A stretch of DNA of 64,000 bases from Phytophthora sp. 'mugwort'. Taxonomy: Eukaryota; Oomycota; Peronosporomycetes; Peronosporales; Peronosporaceae. The notes beneath the pieces were generated by a model, which was not told the DNA's origin, did no database searches, and saw nothing but the letters and a program-made list of their open reading frames with translations. Shown piece by piece: positions 34,148 through 44,734 of this stretch (position 1 is the first letter of the stretch; every line of letters begins with the position of its first letter). A program made the translations under genes and the position numbers. The stretch is from NCBI GenBank assembly GCA_033558025.1, contig JAUCEF010000006.1:434001-498000 (forward strand), in the 5' to 3' direction.

Positions 34148-34537
34148 CAGTACACTAAGTTTGTTTAGTCGCCTTCGCCTGCGAACTTAATGTACGATTT
34201 TATACATTTTACAGGATTGAAATAGAAAAGAGTCACACTAGGATACACTGTGCAATTATCACATTTTCAGTTTTGTGTTTGTATTTGCTTATGTAGAGCA
34301 CGAGAACATGACGGAAGAGTACATATCTTTCTGAAATGAAGACATTTCCCATGACGGGAGACTACATCATGGTCGTGTCGGACTCGAAGCCATCTCTTCC
34401 CCGCCGATGTCCGATCGATCTGGTCTATGAGTAAAGGGTTAACGTCCATTTCGAACTGACCTTTAGTTCTACTACATGAAGTTCGCAGGCGAGGACTAAA
34501 CAAACGCAGGCGAGGATTAAACAAACTTAATGTACTG
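34148..34537. repeat. MITE-like element inside the left arm, 390 bp
   Basis: The ends are inverted: CAGTACACTAAGTTTGTTTA at the left and, reverse-complemented, CAGTACATTAAGTTTGTTTA at the right, with further matching sequence containing CGCCTGCGAAC. There is no transposase. The CAGT termini recall Tc1/mariner-type ends; a TA precedes the left end, but no TA follows the right end. Confidence 0.65.
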
Positions 34538-34932
34538 TTGTTGTAGTTGATGTGTTGCTTTGGAGGCAAAGACCGACGTAAGTAGATTAGAATGGTTAAA
34601 CCCTGTCCGTTATATCTCCCAAAATGCCTACCCCCTGTAGTCTTCCTTGGTATCTTCTTGTGTGCGCTTGTACAAACGCATGCTCTGGTCCTCCGAACCA
34701 CCCAAGAGTGATCAACCAATCCGGGAACAATTCGTGGAATGAACCGTTCCCGTTGTTAGCATATGCTAGTGAACCATACAAAAGCGGTGCCACTTCAACA
34801 CATGTACTGTGCACAGTCTACACCATTTCCCGATCAGTTTGCTAGCTGCCCACGAGCAAGCAAACTGGGTTTTACAAATAAAATAAAGTAGGTTTTATTA
34901 CGAGAACAGTACGCTTCCCAGAAATGCAAATT

Positions 34933-35088
34933 GCGTCTTGTTGTTGTCCAAAGATTTTAAAGTGCTACTAAATCCATTCGTTTGGTTATGGCAGACGGCA
35001 TTGACAACGGTTCGAAACTGGTCCTCCTGCTCCTCGGGCCGTACACACGATGCACAAACAAAAAAAGGCTGCTGGACAGTCAGGGCGA
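34933..35088. other. 156-bp unique spacer at the palindrome centre
   Basis: This is the only sequence between the arms that is not mirrored. It has no clear ORF or repeat. Confidence 0.9.
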
Positions 35089-35483
35089 AATTTGCATTTC
35101 TGGGAAGCGTACTGTTCTCGTAATAAAACCTACTTTATTTTATTTGTAAAACCCAGTTTGCTTGCTCGTGGGCAGCTAGCAAACTGATCGGGAAATGGTG
35201 TAGACTGTGCACAGTACATGTGTTGAAGTGGCACCGCTTTTGTATGGTTCACTAGCATATGCTAACAACGGGAACGGTTCATTCCACGAATTGTTCCCGG
35301 ATTGGTTGATCACTCTTGGGTGGTTCGGAGGACCAGAGCATGCGTTTGTACAAGCGCACACAAGAAGATACCAAGGAAGACTACAGGGGGTAGGCATTTT
35401 GGGAGATATAACGGACAGGGTTTAACCATTCTAATCTACTTACGTCGGTCTTTGCCTCCAAAGCAACACATCAACTACAACAA

Positions 35484-35873
35484 CAGTACATTAAGTTTGT
35501 TTAATCCTCGCCTGCGTTTGTTTAGTCCTCGCCTGCGAACTTCATGTAGTAGAACTAAAGGTCAGTTCGAAATGGACGTTAACCCTTTACTCATAGACCA
35601 GATCGATCGGACATCGGCGGGGAAGAGATGGCTTCGAGTCCGACACGACCATGATGTAGTCTCCCGTCATGGGAAATGTCTTCATTTCAGAAAGATATGT
35701 ACTCTTCCGTCATGTTCTCGTGCTCTACATAAGCAAATACAAACACAAAACTGAAAATGTGATAATTGCACAGTGTATCCTAGTGTGACTCTTTTCTATT
35801 TCAATCCTGTAAAATGTATAAAATCGTACATTAAGTTCGCAGGCGAAGGCGACTAAACAAACTTAGTGTACTG
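35484..35873. repeat. MITE-like element inside the right arm (mirror copy)
   Basis: Mirror image of 34148-34537. Its presence at the same place in both arms shows that it inserted before the inverted duplication, or was copied by conversion. Confidence 0.65.
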
Positions 35874-36533
35874 TATACGTGTACGGTTCACATTCTATAG
35901 TTCGTAACTGTCCAGTCTATACCCAGTTGCCGTTAACGCACTTTTGCCCAGAAGTAAGCTTTTAATCCGTTTAATCCTTGCATTCCCGCATATGACTTGG
36001 CTGTTAAGGCAGCCACTGGCGCGGCCGCGATACCAACTCGAGCCTGCCGGTTTTCTTGCACTGAGCTGTACGGCGTGCTCGGCACAACATGTACGGTAAC
36101 AATGGCCGATTAGGGCTATGACTCGACGTCTAAGCAAGTCCCACTGGCGCGAGATTCATGGTGTCCTGCAGATAGCATGCCAGGGCACCCTAGAAGGTCT
36201 TCACTATCGCTTCAACAGCGTGGCGAATCTCGCTACTCCTCATCTCCACTTGACAGATTCGCCCATCGGGTTTAGAACTAGACAATTATAGGAGCGCCTG
36301 ACCGCCCGAATCAACGCGGCTGCACTCATGGCACCTTACAATGGAAAACGTTATCCGCGAAGTACATCACCGCGTGGCGATGAGCCCAAACCCAACTTCG
36401 CCATCCGACCCTCGCCCAGTTGCGTCTGACACCCCACCTCAACGCCGTCCGCCTCAGGTCACCGCCCCCACTCAGTGTGACGGGACAGCAGCAGAACTGA
36501 ACTCGCTGATCTCCTCGATTTTCAGACCTGTAC

Positions 36534-38216
36534 ATGTCATCCTCGAAGACCATCTTCATTCTCGAATCTGCCTCACAGCACCATCAAGATCAGAACAAGA
36601 TGGCTGAGGTGACCCACTCCCCCACTAACAAGAATCGCTTCGACGCGCTCAACGCACTCGACAATGCCAAGTTCTCCAAAGCCCACGTCAAGGCCATCCT
36701 CGTGGCCGGCTCCGGCTTCTTCGTCGACTCGTACGACAACTTCGTTATCGGCCTCATGGTGCCCATGATCGCCTACGAGTACTTCGGCAAGTCCAGTCTC
36801 TCATCGCGCGCCGATGGGTGGGTTAAGGCCGCCTCATCCTACGGCAACGCTGTGGGTCAGATCTCCTTCGCTATCCTCGGCGACATCCTCGGCCGTAAGC
36901 GCATCTACGGCATCGAGCTCATGGTGCTCATCGGTGGCGCACTGCTCTGCGCCTTCGCCACATGGCCCGTCAACGGCGAGGGCAACAACCTGCTCATCCT
37001 GCTCAGCATCTGGCGCTTCGTGCTTGGCGTCGGCATCGGTGGCGACTACCCCGTCTCAGCCGTCATCACCAGTGAGTTCGCGTCCGCCAAGCGCCGTGGC
37101 ACCATGATTGCCACCGTTTTCGCCATGCAGGGCTTCGGCATCATTGCCGGTGCCGTCATGTCCATTATCGTGTTGGCCGCCGCGAAAGACAGCATCCTCG
37201 AGAACGGCGCCTCGTCGCTCGGTTACTGCTGGCGCACGCTGGCCGCCTTCGGCGCCATCCCCGCCTTGGCTGCTGTCTACTGGCGTCTCAAGATCCCGGA
37301 GACCCCGCGATACGCTATGGACGTGCTCGGAGATGCAGAGGAGGGCGCACGCGCTGCGACCCAGTTCCTTGCGTCGGACAAGATCACCACCGACATGTAT
37401 GTCAAGGGCGACGGAAAGACCGGATTCTTCGAGAACTTTTCCTATTCGTTCAAGACCTACTTCAACAAGTGGGCCAATCTCAAAGTGCTCATCGGTTGTG
37501 CCGCCGCCTGGTTCTTCCTTGACATCGGCTACTACGGCACGTCGCTCAACACATCGGTTGTGCTCGAAATCATCGGCTACGGCAGTGCGTCGTCCACGGG
37601 CAACCAGAAGATTTACGACGATCTGTGGAATCGCTCGGTCGGCACGGCCATCATCAACCTGGCGGGCACGGTGCCTGGCTACTGGTTCACGGTCTACTTC
37701 GTGGACAAATGGGGCCGCAAGCCCATCCAATACATGGGGTTCTCGCTGCTCACGCTGCTTTTCCTGTTCATGGCCATCTTCTTCCACGAGCTCAAGACTG
37801 AAAGCACGACCGTCTTCGTCGTGATGTATGCGTTCGCGCAGTTTTTCTTTAACTTCGGCCCCAACACCACGACATTCATCATCCCTGCTGAAGTGTTCCC
37901 GACGGCGGTGCGCTCGACGGGTCACGGGATCTCCGCTGCATCCGGGAAGGTCGGTGCCATCATTGCTGCACAGTGTTTCGCCGTGATTGCGAAGGGCTCA
38001 TTCGGTTTCAAGGGTGTGCTGTACATCTTCGCGGCGTGCTGCTTCTTCGGTCTGCTCTTCTCATTTTGGGTACCGGAGACGATGAGCCTGACACTGGAGG
38101 AGCTGAGCGCCCTAGACGCGGAGGGCGTCGTGAAGGAAGACAACACCAATCCAAGCTACAAAGACGTTGACCAAGCCTACAAGGCGGTTCACACTCCTGG
38201 CGCTTCGGTCCAATAA
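36534..38216 (+). CDS. High-affinity inorganic phosphate transporter (PHO84/PHT1-like MFS), copy 2
   Basis: Encodes the same 560 residues as the minus-strand copy at 31805-33487, with the same signature GGDYPVSAVITSEFAS and MFS motif. Third-codon positions also match wherever compared, so divergence since duplication or the last gene-conversion event is essentially nil. The two genes are transcribed away from each other and share upstream sequence, so they should be co-regulated and double the dosage of phosphate uptake. The downstream neighbour is the convergent phosphodiesterase gene, whose stop is 283 bp away. Confidence 0.95.
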   Translation: MSSSKTIFILESASQHHQDQNKMAEVTHSPTNKNRFDALNALDNAKFSKAHVKAILVAGSGFFVDSYDNFVIGLMVPMIAYEYFGKSSLSSRADGWVKAASSYGNAVGQISFAILGDILGRKRIYGIELMVLIGGALLCAFATWPVNGEGNNLLILLSIWRFVLGVGIGGDYPVSAVITSEFASAKRRGTMIATVFAMQGFGIIAGAVMSIIVLAAAKDSILENGASSLGYCWRTLAAFGAIPALAAVYWRLKIPETPRYAMDVLGDAEEGARAATQFLASDKITTDMYVKGDGKTGFFENFSYSFKTYFNKWANLKVLIGCAAAWFFLDIGYYGTSLNTSVVLEIIGYGSASSTGNQKIYDDLWNRSVGTAIINLAGTVPGYWFTVYFVDKWGRKPIQYMGFSLLTLLFLFMAIFFHELKTESTTVFVVMYAFAQFFFNFGPNTTTFIIPAEVFPTAVRSTGHGISAASGKVGAIIAAQCFAVIAKGSFGFKGVLYIFAACCFFGLLFSFWVPETMSLTLEELSALDAEGVVKEDNTNPSYKDVDQAYKAVHTPGASVQ

Positions 38217-38499
38217 CGTGGACACACACAGCCGGGTTGTGAAAGTTATTTCAAGCACAAGTTAAAGTTTGCACACATTTTCCCTAACTGTATTGCTAAA
38301 TACTCGTTGCTGAAATTGCTGAAAATGCAGTTCAGACAAGCTGGAGGCGGATACTACCCAGACGTTCATTCGTGAGAGGCTCAACCGGAGTATTTCAACA
38401 CGGCAACATTGTTCCGGCCTACGCCGGCAAAGTTAAGGAAAACACATGCTAGTACAATCAAACAACTTTCTGTACTCCCAAAGTCATTGGTGATCATGA

Positions 38500-41180
38500 C
38501 TACTGAAAATGGGTCACTCTTCCATTCGTCGCCCACAGCGAACTATCACTAGAACCGACCTGCTCTGTTTTAGAATCGTTGCCCACATCAACAACAATAT
38601 CTGTGTAGGAGTCTGCTTCTTCTCCTGTCTCTGCTTCTGCAACAGTCGGCGGAATCGGCAATAAGGAGATAGAAGGAATTTCTGAAAGCGCGTTGCTCTT
38701 TACTTGAGCACGCCTTTCCCAAGTAGCAGCATTTTGGCGAACCTTGGCAATCACGTCATCGAAGCCTGCAAGGGGTAGTACATCACGTGCAGTAGTGTAC
38801 AGAGGAAGCACCACAAATTCGAGAAATCCGATTTGGTTCTTCTCGAAGCGTGCAGCACCTGTCGCTCGGTCACACAGAGGTGAAATCGCCAATCCAAACT
38901 GCCGTTCTGTATCGCCCTGCCGGTAGAATTCTTCTGCAACGCGCTCCGACCACGCCAAATGGAGTGGGAATGACTTCATCGCATGTCCAACATCTGCCAT
39001 CATCATCACTGTCTGAAGAACCAACTCATCAGGCAGCAAAGGTCCCGGTGCACTACAGGGATCGCTAGATCCTTCTCGGTTGAGTGGCACATCAGATGAA
39101 GCAGAGTGCACTGCATACAACTTGCTCTTGAGCCGATTCACATGCGTGAGATGACCGCTGAGGTCTGTAGCGAGAACCATAGAAATAACCTGCAACCGAC
39201 TCTGCCGACGTAGATCGGGTGGAAACGCCTCAAAGATATCGCATCCGTCCTTAGTACACGTTTGAAAAGCCTCAGCTAAGTGCATACGCTCCAAGACGGA
39301 ATCATCCGAATATTTGATCGCCAACGGAGCGGTGGTGGCGACAAGAAAAGCATTGTTGACTCCAGGATGATTAACATCATGCACCGCCGCTGCGATCAAA
39401 GCCGAAAAGAGCTGCACGGGTGTTAGCCTCGGCGCCTCAAGCTTCTGGAGGAAAAAGTTTACGTCCCATACGACTGAAGCCGCGTGTCTGTTGGCAGTTG
39501 TAATAAAAACCAAAACGAACAGGTTAGATCAGCCAGTTTATATCGTTTGGGGAATCAAACGTACAAAGCGTTGTGATAGGGATTCTTTGGCTGATAACGG
39601 GCTTCAATCTCTTGGGCAAAGTCGGCAATACTTTCAATTCGTAATGGGAGAGTGACAAATACATGATGACTTTCTAAGGTCGTAAGTAGCAGCGTTGCTA
39701 GTGGTAGAGTGCATGAATGCGCAAACGCGAACAAGTCTAATTCTTGAGACGTCGCGGACAGAGCTAGCAATTTGTCCGGGGTCCATAATTTTTGTTCACT
39801 CGGTTTGATACCACCAGGGTGAGGAAGAAAATTTTCAAGTAGTGCGAGTACACTCAAACGACAGTTCGAGGAAGTCCGACGGAGACTTTTCGCCAAAAAT
39901 GTCATAGGCGACGGGAGCAGTTGCTGCTTTCCATCAACTTTTCTTCGCCGATTGCGTTTCTCTTCGAGGAGCGAAAGCCAACCCGTGTCAACTTTTTCTC
40001 CTGTACCGGAGGTAGGCACGCGCCGTTGACGGGACCATGTATCAAGGAAGAGATCATGCTCGGAAGTAAGGGTTTGTAAAACGAAGTCCAGGTCACCAGT
40101 TGCCTGCTCATCGTCTTCATAACGTTTACGCAATTGAACAAGGCTACGAAGCACATTCTCCATCCAGCTTTCGCCAATTGCCGGCGGTTCAGACGGACCT
40201 TGGGGATTCTTTGGTTGAATCAGTAATCCTTGGTGTGGACGAACACGACTCCCAGTGCTAGTGTTGGCAGTTCGCGACTCATCACCACGAAGTCCGTGTC
40301 CAATGCCGACAGCGTCGACATGGCAACTCAATTGCTGGTGCATTACGGAGTTTTGTCGAGAAAGTTTCAGATTCTCAAGAAGTAAATGACGTGCTCGAAG
40401 AAACTTATGCCTCAAGTCGCGTTCGCCACAGTAAATCGCGCGACCAAGAAGAAACACGCTACAGACGAAGAGTACAACAAGGTGCCATTGACGTCGAAGA
40501 TAATCTGAACAGCCAATAATCCAACCTCCGAGTGCCAGCAACGTACAGATTGCCAAAGCGCAGTAAGCGAGAAATTGAGCATACCACGTCATGGCAATAG
40601 CTCCAAGTAGTATCAGCAGAAAAAACATTGTGCGGGTAACATCGTGCGCTTTTCGAGCTTCAACCAGATCGGCTAGGATCGTCAAGTCTTGCTGATCACT
40701 AGTTGTGGCAGCGTCATTCTCAAAAGCTGGTAATGGGAGTCCAAGAACAAGAATGAGCATCAACATGCTCAATCCTAGCGCGAAAAGCATGATCTGAAAA
40801 TACCCACCAAGCCGTTTGGCTCGATGTGCTATCCAAAGGAAAATTCCCCAAAGCATCAATAGAAATGCATTGCCAGCAACAGCGACGTTGACAAACACCC
40901 ACGGCGTTCTCTCCTGCGAATTGAGAACGAACACATCGTAGAAGACAGCAGCTTGAAGTGCTGCAGCTGATCCCAGCGTGATGCCACATGCCCATTTGCC
41001 TGAACGTAGCGAGGACTCCTCGTGATAAATCTGAAAACGTTTCTCCATGACCGGATGCTCGAACCGAAGAGACCACCACCGCTGGTGCTGCACTCGCATC
41101 TCCACTTGTGCCACTACGTCCAGTTCTATACGCAGATGTTGAGCTGATGCATTCGAGATGCGGGGATTTCGTGCCGGCAT
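38500..41180 (-). CDS. Membrane-anchored 3',5'-cyclic-nucleotide phosphodiesterase
   Basis: Hydrolyses cAMP and/or cGMP. Exons 41180-39565 and 39487-38500 are separated by a 77-nt intron (GTACGT...CCAACAG) and give 867 residues. The junction restores NPYHNALHAASVVWDV, the first metal/substrate motif of PDEase_I (His540). Next come HDVNHPGVNN (His575-Asp576), TDLSGHLTHVN, and MMADVGHAMKS (Asp704) followed by RQGDTERQFG. NQIGFLEFVVLPLY carries the purine-binding Gln. The N-terminal 240 residues hold about six hydrophobic helices, and a coiled-coil linker connects them to the catalytic domain. The Ser/acidic C-tail is about 70 residues. The integral-membrane N-terminus, typical of protist rather than animal PDEs, should place cyclic-nucleotide breakdown at a membrane. 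Confidence 0.9.
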
Positions 41181-41724
41181 CGTCTACGCCGCACGAATTT
41201 CAAACTAATAACGACCGAGTAAGCTTCAAGGCCTCTGGGGCCTGCTACGGAATCAAAATACCTATGAACGTTTTCGTCTTTACCCACTACGCAACGACAG
41301 TGACGACGACGGAAATAGACAGACAAACATGACGCTGCTTGGGCTAGTTGCTTTGCATTAGCATAGCCGCCGCGTACGCGGCGGTGGGTTTAGTTTTGGT
41401 CCCAGTATATTGAAAGCCCGTCGGAGCGCAGCGGAGGCAGGCAGGCACACATAAAAAACTATATATTATTATTTGAATTTTCAGCTAATCGTTTAATTAT
41501 ATTTCCATCAATGGCCGCCTTCGGCGGAAAATGTTTTAGCGAATGAGGGCCGCCTTCGCTGCGCTCTATGAGATTGTGGCTAGAATCACGTTATGGCGTG
41601 ACAGACAGACGGAGCGACGTTAGCGTTGAGTTTCAGGATTTTGTTTGGTTGTGATCGTGGCCCTGAAGTCTTGACTAAATAAGCAACTGGCAACGAAATA
41701 TGAAGAACCGCTTTACTGCAATAC
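41181..41724. other. Intergenic stretch with GC-rich palindromes
   Basis: Contains a perfect 18-bp palindrome CCGCCGCGTACGCGGCGG at 41367-41384, a GGCCGCCTTCGGCGG hairpin near 41510 and the related GGGCCGCCTTCGC near 41547, in an otherwise AT-rich context. These do not match oomycete coding sequence and may mark ends of a small mobile element. Confidence 0.6.
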
Positions 41725-43842
41725 CTACAGCAGCTTGAGGGTGAAGTTGGCCAGGTCGTCCTCTGAGTATACTTCTTCATCTTCTTCAGTACTAGCGCTG
41801 CTCTCTTGTGGTCCTTCCCTCATGCCGACGCGAGGCTTGACCGAAGTCGTGAGCAGAACATTGTCTTCTGAGGCAGCGCGGTCCTGGCGCTGCTGCAACT
41901 GCTGCGTCTGCAACGCTGCAGGAGTAGGTGCTGCCGATTTGGCTGGCAACCGCGACTCTGTGCTAATCGGTGACCGTGCGGATAAGCTCGCGCACAAACT
42001 AGGTGATGATCGCGCAGACATGCTGGCTGCACGGTGGAAACTACCTGAAAGCGTCAACGTCTCCAGATCCGACAACAGGACGATGCCGGGGACGCTGCGC
42101 GAGCTACGAATCGAATCGGTGGACTCCGTTCGAAGCTTGGGCATTGTAGCTCGCACGTCAAGTCGCGGCGTGTGTGACCGAACGTCTTCGTCGGACTCGT
42201 CATCGTCATCATCCGGTCCGCTAATGCTGCGCTGGCTACCGACGCTACCGAGACTCCGCTGGCTGTGTTGACGTCTTGAGCCAGAGACAGATGCAGTGGA
42301 GCGCGATTCTAGGTCCGGGTGTACCTGGTCAATTTCTTCCTGCTCCAACTCGAGCTGGGCCCCTCCTCGAGAAGAAGTTGTAAGCCGTCGAGAGGTGGAC
42401 GTGGCTGTAGAGGCCATGGACGTTGAAAGGTGACGGCCTCTAGTATTTAATCCCCCAACGCGGGACGCATTAAGGCCGCTGTCTGGACCAAACTGCGCGC
42501 ACAAAAGACACTCTCGCTTTTGACCTCCACGCAACTGCGGTCTCACGCCGGATACCATAGAACTGCCGAATCCCATAAGCGAACCACCCGAAGTGAAGTT
42601 GGACGCCATTGATCCAGGAGCAGTCTTGAAGCAGCACTTGGAGCATACTCCAGATCCACATGAACGGCACGTGTGGCGCTTCCGCAGTAGCGAGAACTGC
42701 GCCGAGCACACCATGCAACAGCGAGCTTCCCGCCGCCACGACGAAGACGAACGCACACCAGCATGAGCGACGTGGTCCTTCCACTGGTGGGTCAATGCAC
42801 GTCGTGCACCCACCATCATCTCTGTGCAGAACTCTCGGAATTCCGATCTCGACACGGTCGCTCCGCGTCCCGACGTTGGTGGGACAAACACCGTGCAGGT
42901 CAGCACCAACTTGCAGACCAGCGGTTCCTGCGTCTCAATAACATCAAAGAGCCAGTCGCGGATGAAGAATCTGGCTGCTCCTTGAATTTTTGCCTTGGCC
43001 AGCAGCTCGGCCGACATGCTGGATGCGTTGCTCAGCGCGTGCTCTGATACTGATCGACGGTAGACGAATCCGCGGTGCCGTGAGTGTCCTTCGTTGTTGA
43101 TCTCAGTGCACCTTGTCGCGTATTCGGTGTAGCAGCAGTCCAGCACCTGCGAGTTGTGCTTGGTGAACTTGGTAGCCATGTACTTACGGCTCCAGCGTGG
43201 GAAGGCAGTGGTGTCCGTCTCGGTCTCGGATGTGATGGACGACGACATCGAATGGCTCTGCAGGCGCGCGCTGGAAAGCAACGCCGTGGCCTTGACGTCC
43301 TGCAACGTGTTGAGTGCCACCCAGTAGTTCTCTCGCGCCGACTCGCTGGCCAGGAAGTCCAGCACCGTGTCGACACTGCCGGGCACGCATGTGATGCCGC
43401 GGAACTCGAAGTCGCTGGGCACGTGCGCACCCTCCGTTGCGTCTCGCGTGATGCTGATGCCGCGCCGCGAGGACGACGCCAAGGATGAGAAGGACGACGA
43501 GAGTGACGTCCCCAGCGGCGACGTGGCTGTGCTTGCCATGACCGCACTGAGCGCCTCCTCTGGTTGTGTGATACGCTTGTAGAGGCACACGTCGTGCACC
43601 TGCTTGAGCGCCATGAAGTGAATGCGCGGGTCCTCCTGCCGCACACGTGCCGTCATCTTGTCAGCGTGGTCGCGCACATACGGCAGCATGATAGAGTGCT
43701 GCGCGCCCTCGGCTTCCCAGATTGCAGCCCCCACCGCTTCGGTGGCGACTGTGAAGCTAGTGCCGGGGCTGGTGGTCATGCTGCTGCTGCTGGTCGCGGT
43801 CGTGGAGCTGCTCTGCATGTGCTTATTGGCACTGGTGAGCAT
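41725..43842 (-). CDS. FYVE zinc-finger protein with START-like N-terminal region
   Basis: An intronless 705-residue frame from ATG 43842. Residues about 40-350 resemble the START/lipid-binding-like domain that precedes FYVE in many oomycete proteins (FEFRGITCVPGSVDTVLDFL, ENYWVALNTLQDVKATALL, RRSVSEHAL, FFIRDWLFDVIETQE). A FYVE finger at about 374-449 contains CCMVCSAQFSLLRKRHTC and CRSCGSGVC, ending CLLC. The RKRHTCRSCG core is the basic pocket that binds phosphatidylinositol 3-phosphate on endosomes. The C-terminal 250 residues are Ser/Arg-rich with acidic patches and probably disordered. The protein is likely an endosomal or lipid-signalling adaptor; the cargo is unknown. Oomycete genomes carry many paralogues of this architecture. 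Confidence 0.85.
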   Translation of the reverse strand: MLTSANKHMQSSSTTATSSSSMTTSPGTSFTVATEAVGAAIWEAEGAQHSIMLPYVRDHADKMTARVRQEDPRIHFMALKQVHDVCLYKRITQPEEALSAVMASTATSPLGTSLSSSFSSLASSSRRGISITRDATEGAHVPSDFEFRGITCVPGSVDTVLDFLASESARENYWVALNTLQDVKATALLSSARLQSHSMSSSITSETETDTTAFPRWSRKYMATKFTKHNSQVLDCCYTEYATRCTEINNEGHSRHRGFVYRRSVSEHALSNASSMSAELLAKAKIQGAARFFIRDWLFDVIETQEPLVCKLVLTCTVFVPPTSGRGATVSRSEFREFCTEMMVGARRALTHQWKDHVAHAGVRSSSSWRREARCCMVCSAQFSLLRKRHTCRSCGSGVCSKCCFKTAPGSMASNFTSGGSLMGFGSSMVSGVRPQLRGGQKRECLLCAQFGPDSGLNASRVGGLNTRGRHLSTSMASTATSTSRRLTTSSRGGAQLELEQEEIDQVHPDLESRSTASVSGSRRQHSQRSLGSVGSQRSISGPDDDDDESDEDVRSHTPRLDVRATMPKLRTESTDSIRSSRSVPGIVLLSDLETLTLSGSFHRAASMSARSSPSLCASLSARSPISTESRLPAKSAAPTPAALQTQQLQQRQDRAASEDNVLLTTSVKPRVGMREGPQESSASTEEDEEVYSEDDLANFTLKLL

Positions 43843-44734
43843 CTTGAGCGCCGGCCGGAGAATGACAAGGAGTCAGGCACACGGCACGAACAACAACAAA
43901 ACGACGCCCCGGCCACGCGCGCGCCGCTGCCCGGTCTGCTCTTGCTCTAAGGGCATAGACGGGCGCAGTGCAACATACTGTGGCCAAGTTTGCCCCGAGG
44001 AGGCAGACATCTCTTGACGTCAATGTCTATCCGTAACCAACGAGGCGCTCGGCGCGCGCAGCTACCGCCTCATGCGTCTTGGTGGCCTTCTGCTGGCCAT
44101 CGCGACTGCGAGGGAGGAGGAGGAGGGGGGAGCGCGCTGTTCAGTGGCAGCCAGAGGGCGCAGTAATGCCAGCTCGTGATGGAACTTACCAGACGCCCGA
44201 CGCCCCTATCCTCTCCCAACACGTGTTGGAGATACGGCGGCAACACTGCTGTTGCCAGCAGTGCAGTTCAAAAAAAAAATGTCAGTGCTTGCCACAACTG
44301 ATGATGTAGTTTGCCGCCGGAGCATTGGCAACGCAATGCACATCGTTGCCAGGCTTCCGCTGTGGGTTAGCCTGAGGGAGGTTGGTCCTGCTTTTATTTA
44401 GCACTCGACCAGCTCGCTCAGATACCTCATCCTCGCTGATTCTTGCGGCGCGACTGGCGCTTTTTCGTTTTAATAGCGCAGCGCTGCCTTGCGTATGCAA
44501 ATGCAGCGTGCGAACCTGACGCGACGGCGCGATCACAGATCGAGCAAGAGAAGGAGATCAACGTGGGGTCGTGCCCTCAGCGTTGGAAGGTTTCATGTAG
44601 GAAAGAAGTGGTCTATCGCTAGTGTATCGTACGTACAATGTGAGTCGCCCTGGAACCCCGAGTTGCAATTCGCTTGGTCCACCCTTAGAATGCTCCTTCG
44701 GTGTACATTTGTTCTGCTAATCGAGCTCATTACA
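43843..44734. other. Intergenic region, no gene seen
   Basis: It holds the presumed promoter of the FYVE gene (right of 43843) and the 3' flank of the TMEM135-like gene. Short frames, such as 44282-44536 on the minus strand, lack motifs. Confidence 0.4.

Larger units (their letters stand above)
31709..34932 (+). repeat. Left arm of 6.6-kb palindrome (3,224 bp)
   Basis: Position x in this arm corresponds to 70021 minus x in the right arm. Every ORF in all frames is mirrored with identical length and protein, and several hundred bases compared directly at both ends and in the middle show no difference. Identity stops abruptly at 31708/38313 outside and at 34933/35088 inside. Confidence 0.95.
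33488..36533. promoter_or_regulatory. Shared palindromic intergenic region between the two transporter genes
   Basis: The two start codons face away from each other across 3,046 bp. Because the arms match, each gene has the same upstream 1.4 kb, followed by the common spacer. A short upstream ORF (mirror pair 33414-33680 and 36341-36607) overlaps each transporter start in another frame. A GATTTTCAG just before the start codon could be the 3' end of a 5'-UTR intron. Apart from a MITE-like repeat there is no convincing gene; the 150-codon frame at 34267-34719 and its mirror have no motif. Confidence 0.55.
35089..38312 (-). repeat. Right arm of 6.6-kb palindrome (3,224 bp)
   Basis: Exact reverse complement of 31709-34932 as far as could be checked by eye, including the transporter gene, the shared upstream region and 96 bp of 3' flank. 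Unique sequence resumes at 38313. Confidence 0.95.

Noticed and set aside
34267..34719. 150-codon ORF and its mirror at 35302-35754 in the palindrome arms
   Set aside because: It overlaps the MITE-like repeat, has no domain and no homologous feel. Its duplication only reflects the palindrome.
43032..43646. 204-codon Arg/Ser-rich minus-strand ORF
   Set aside because: Out-of-frame shadow of the FYVE protein gene.
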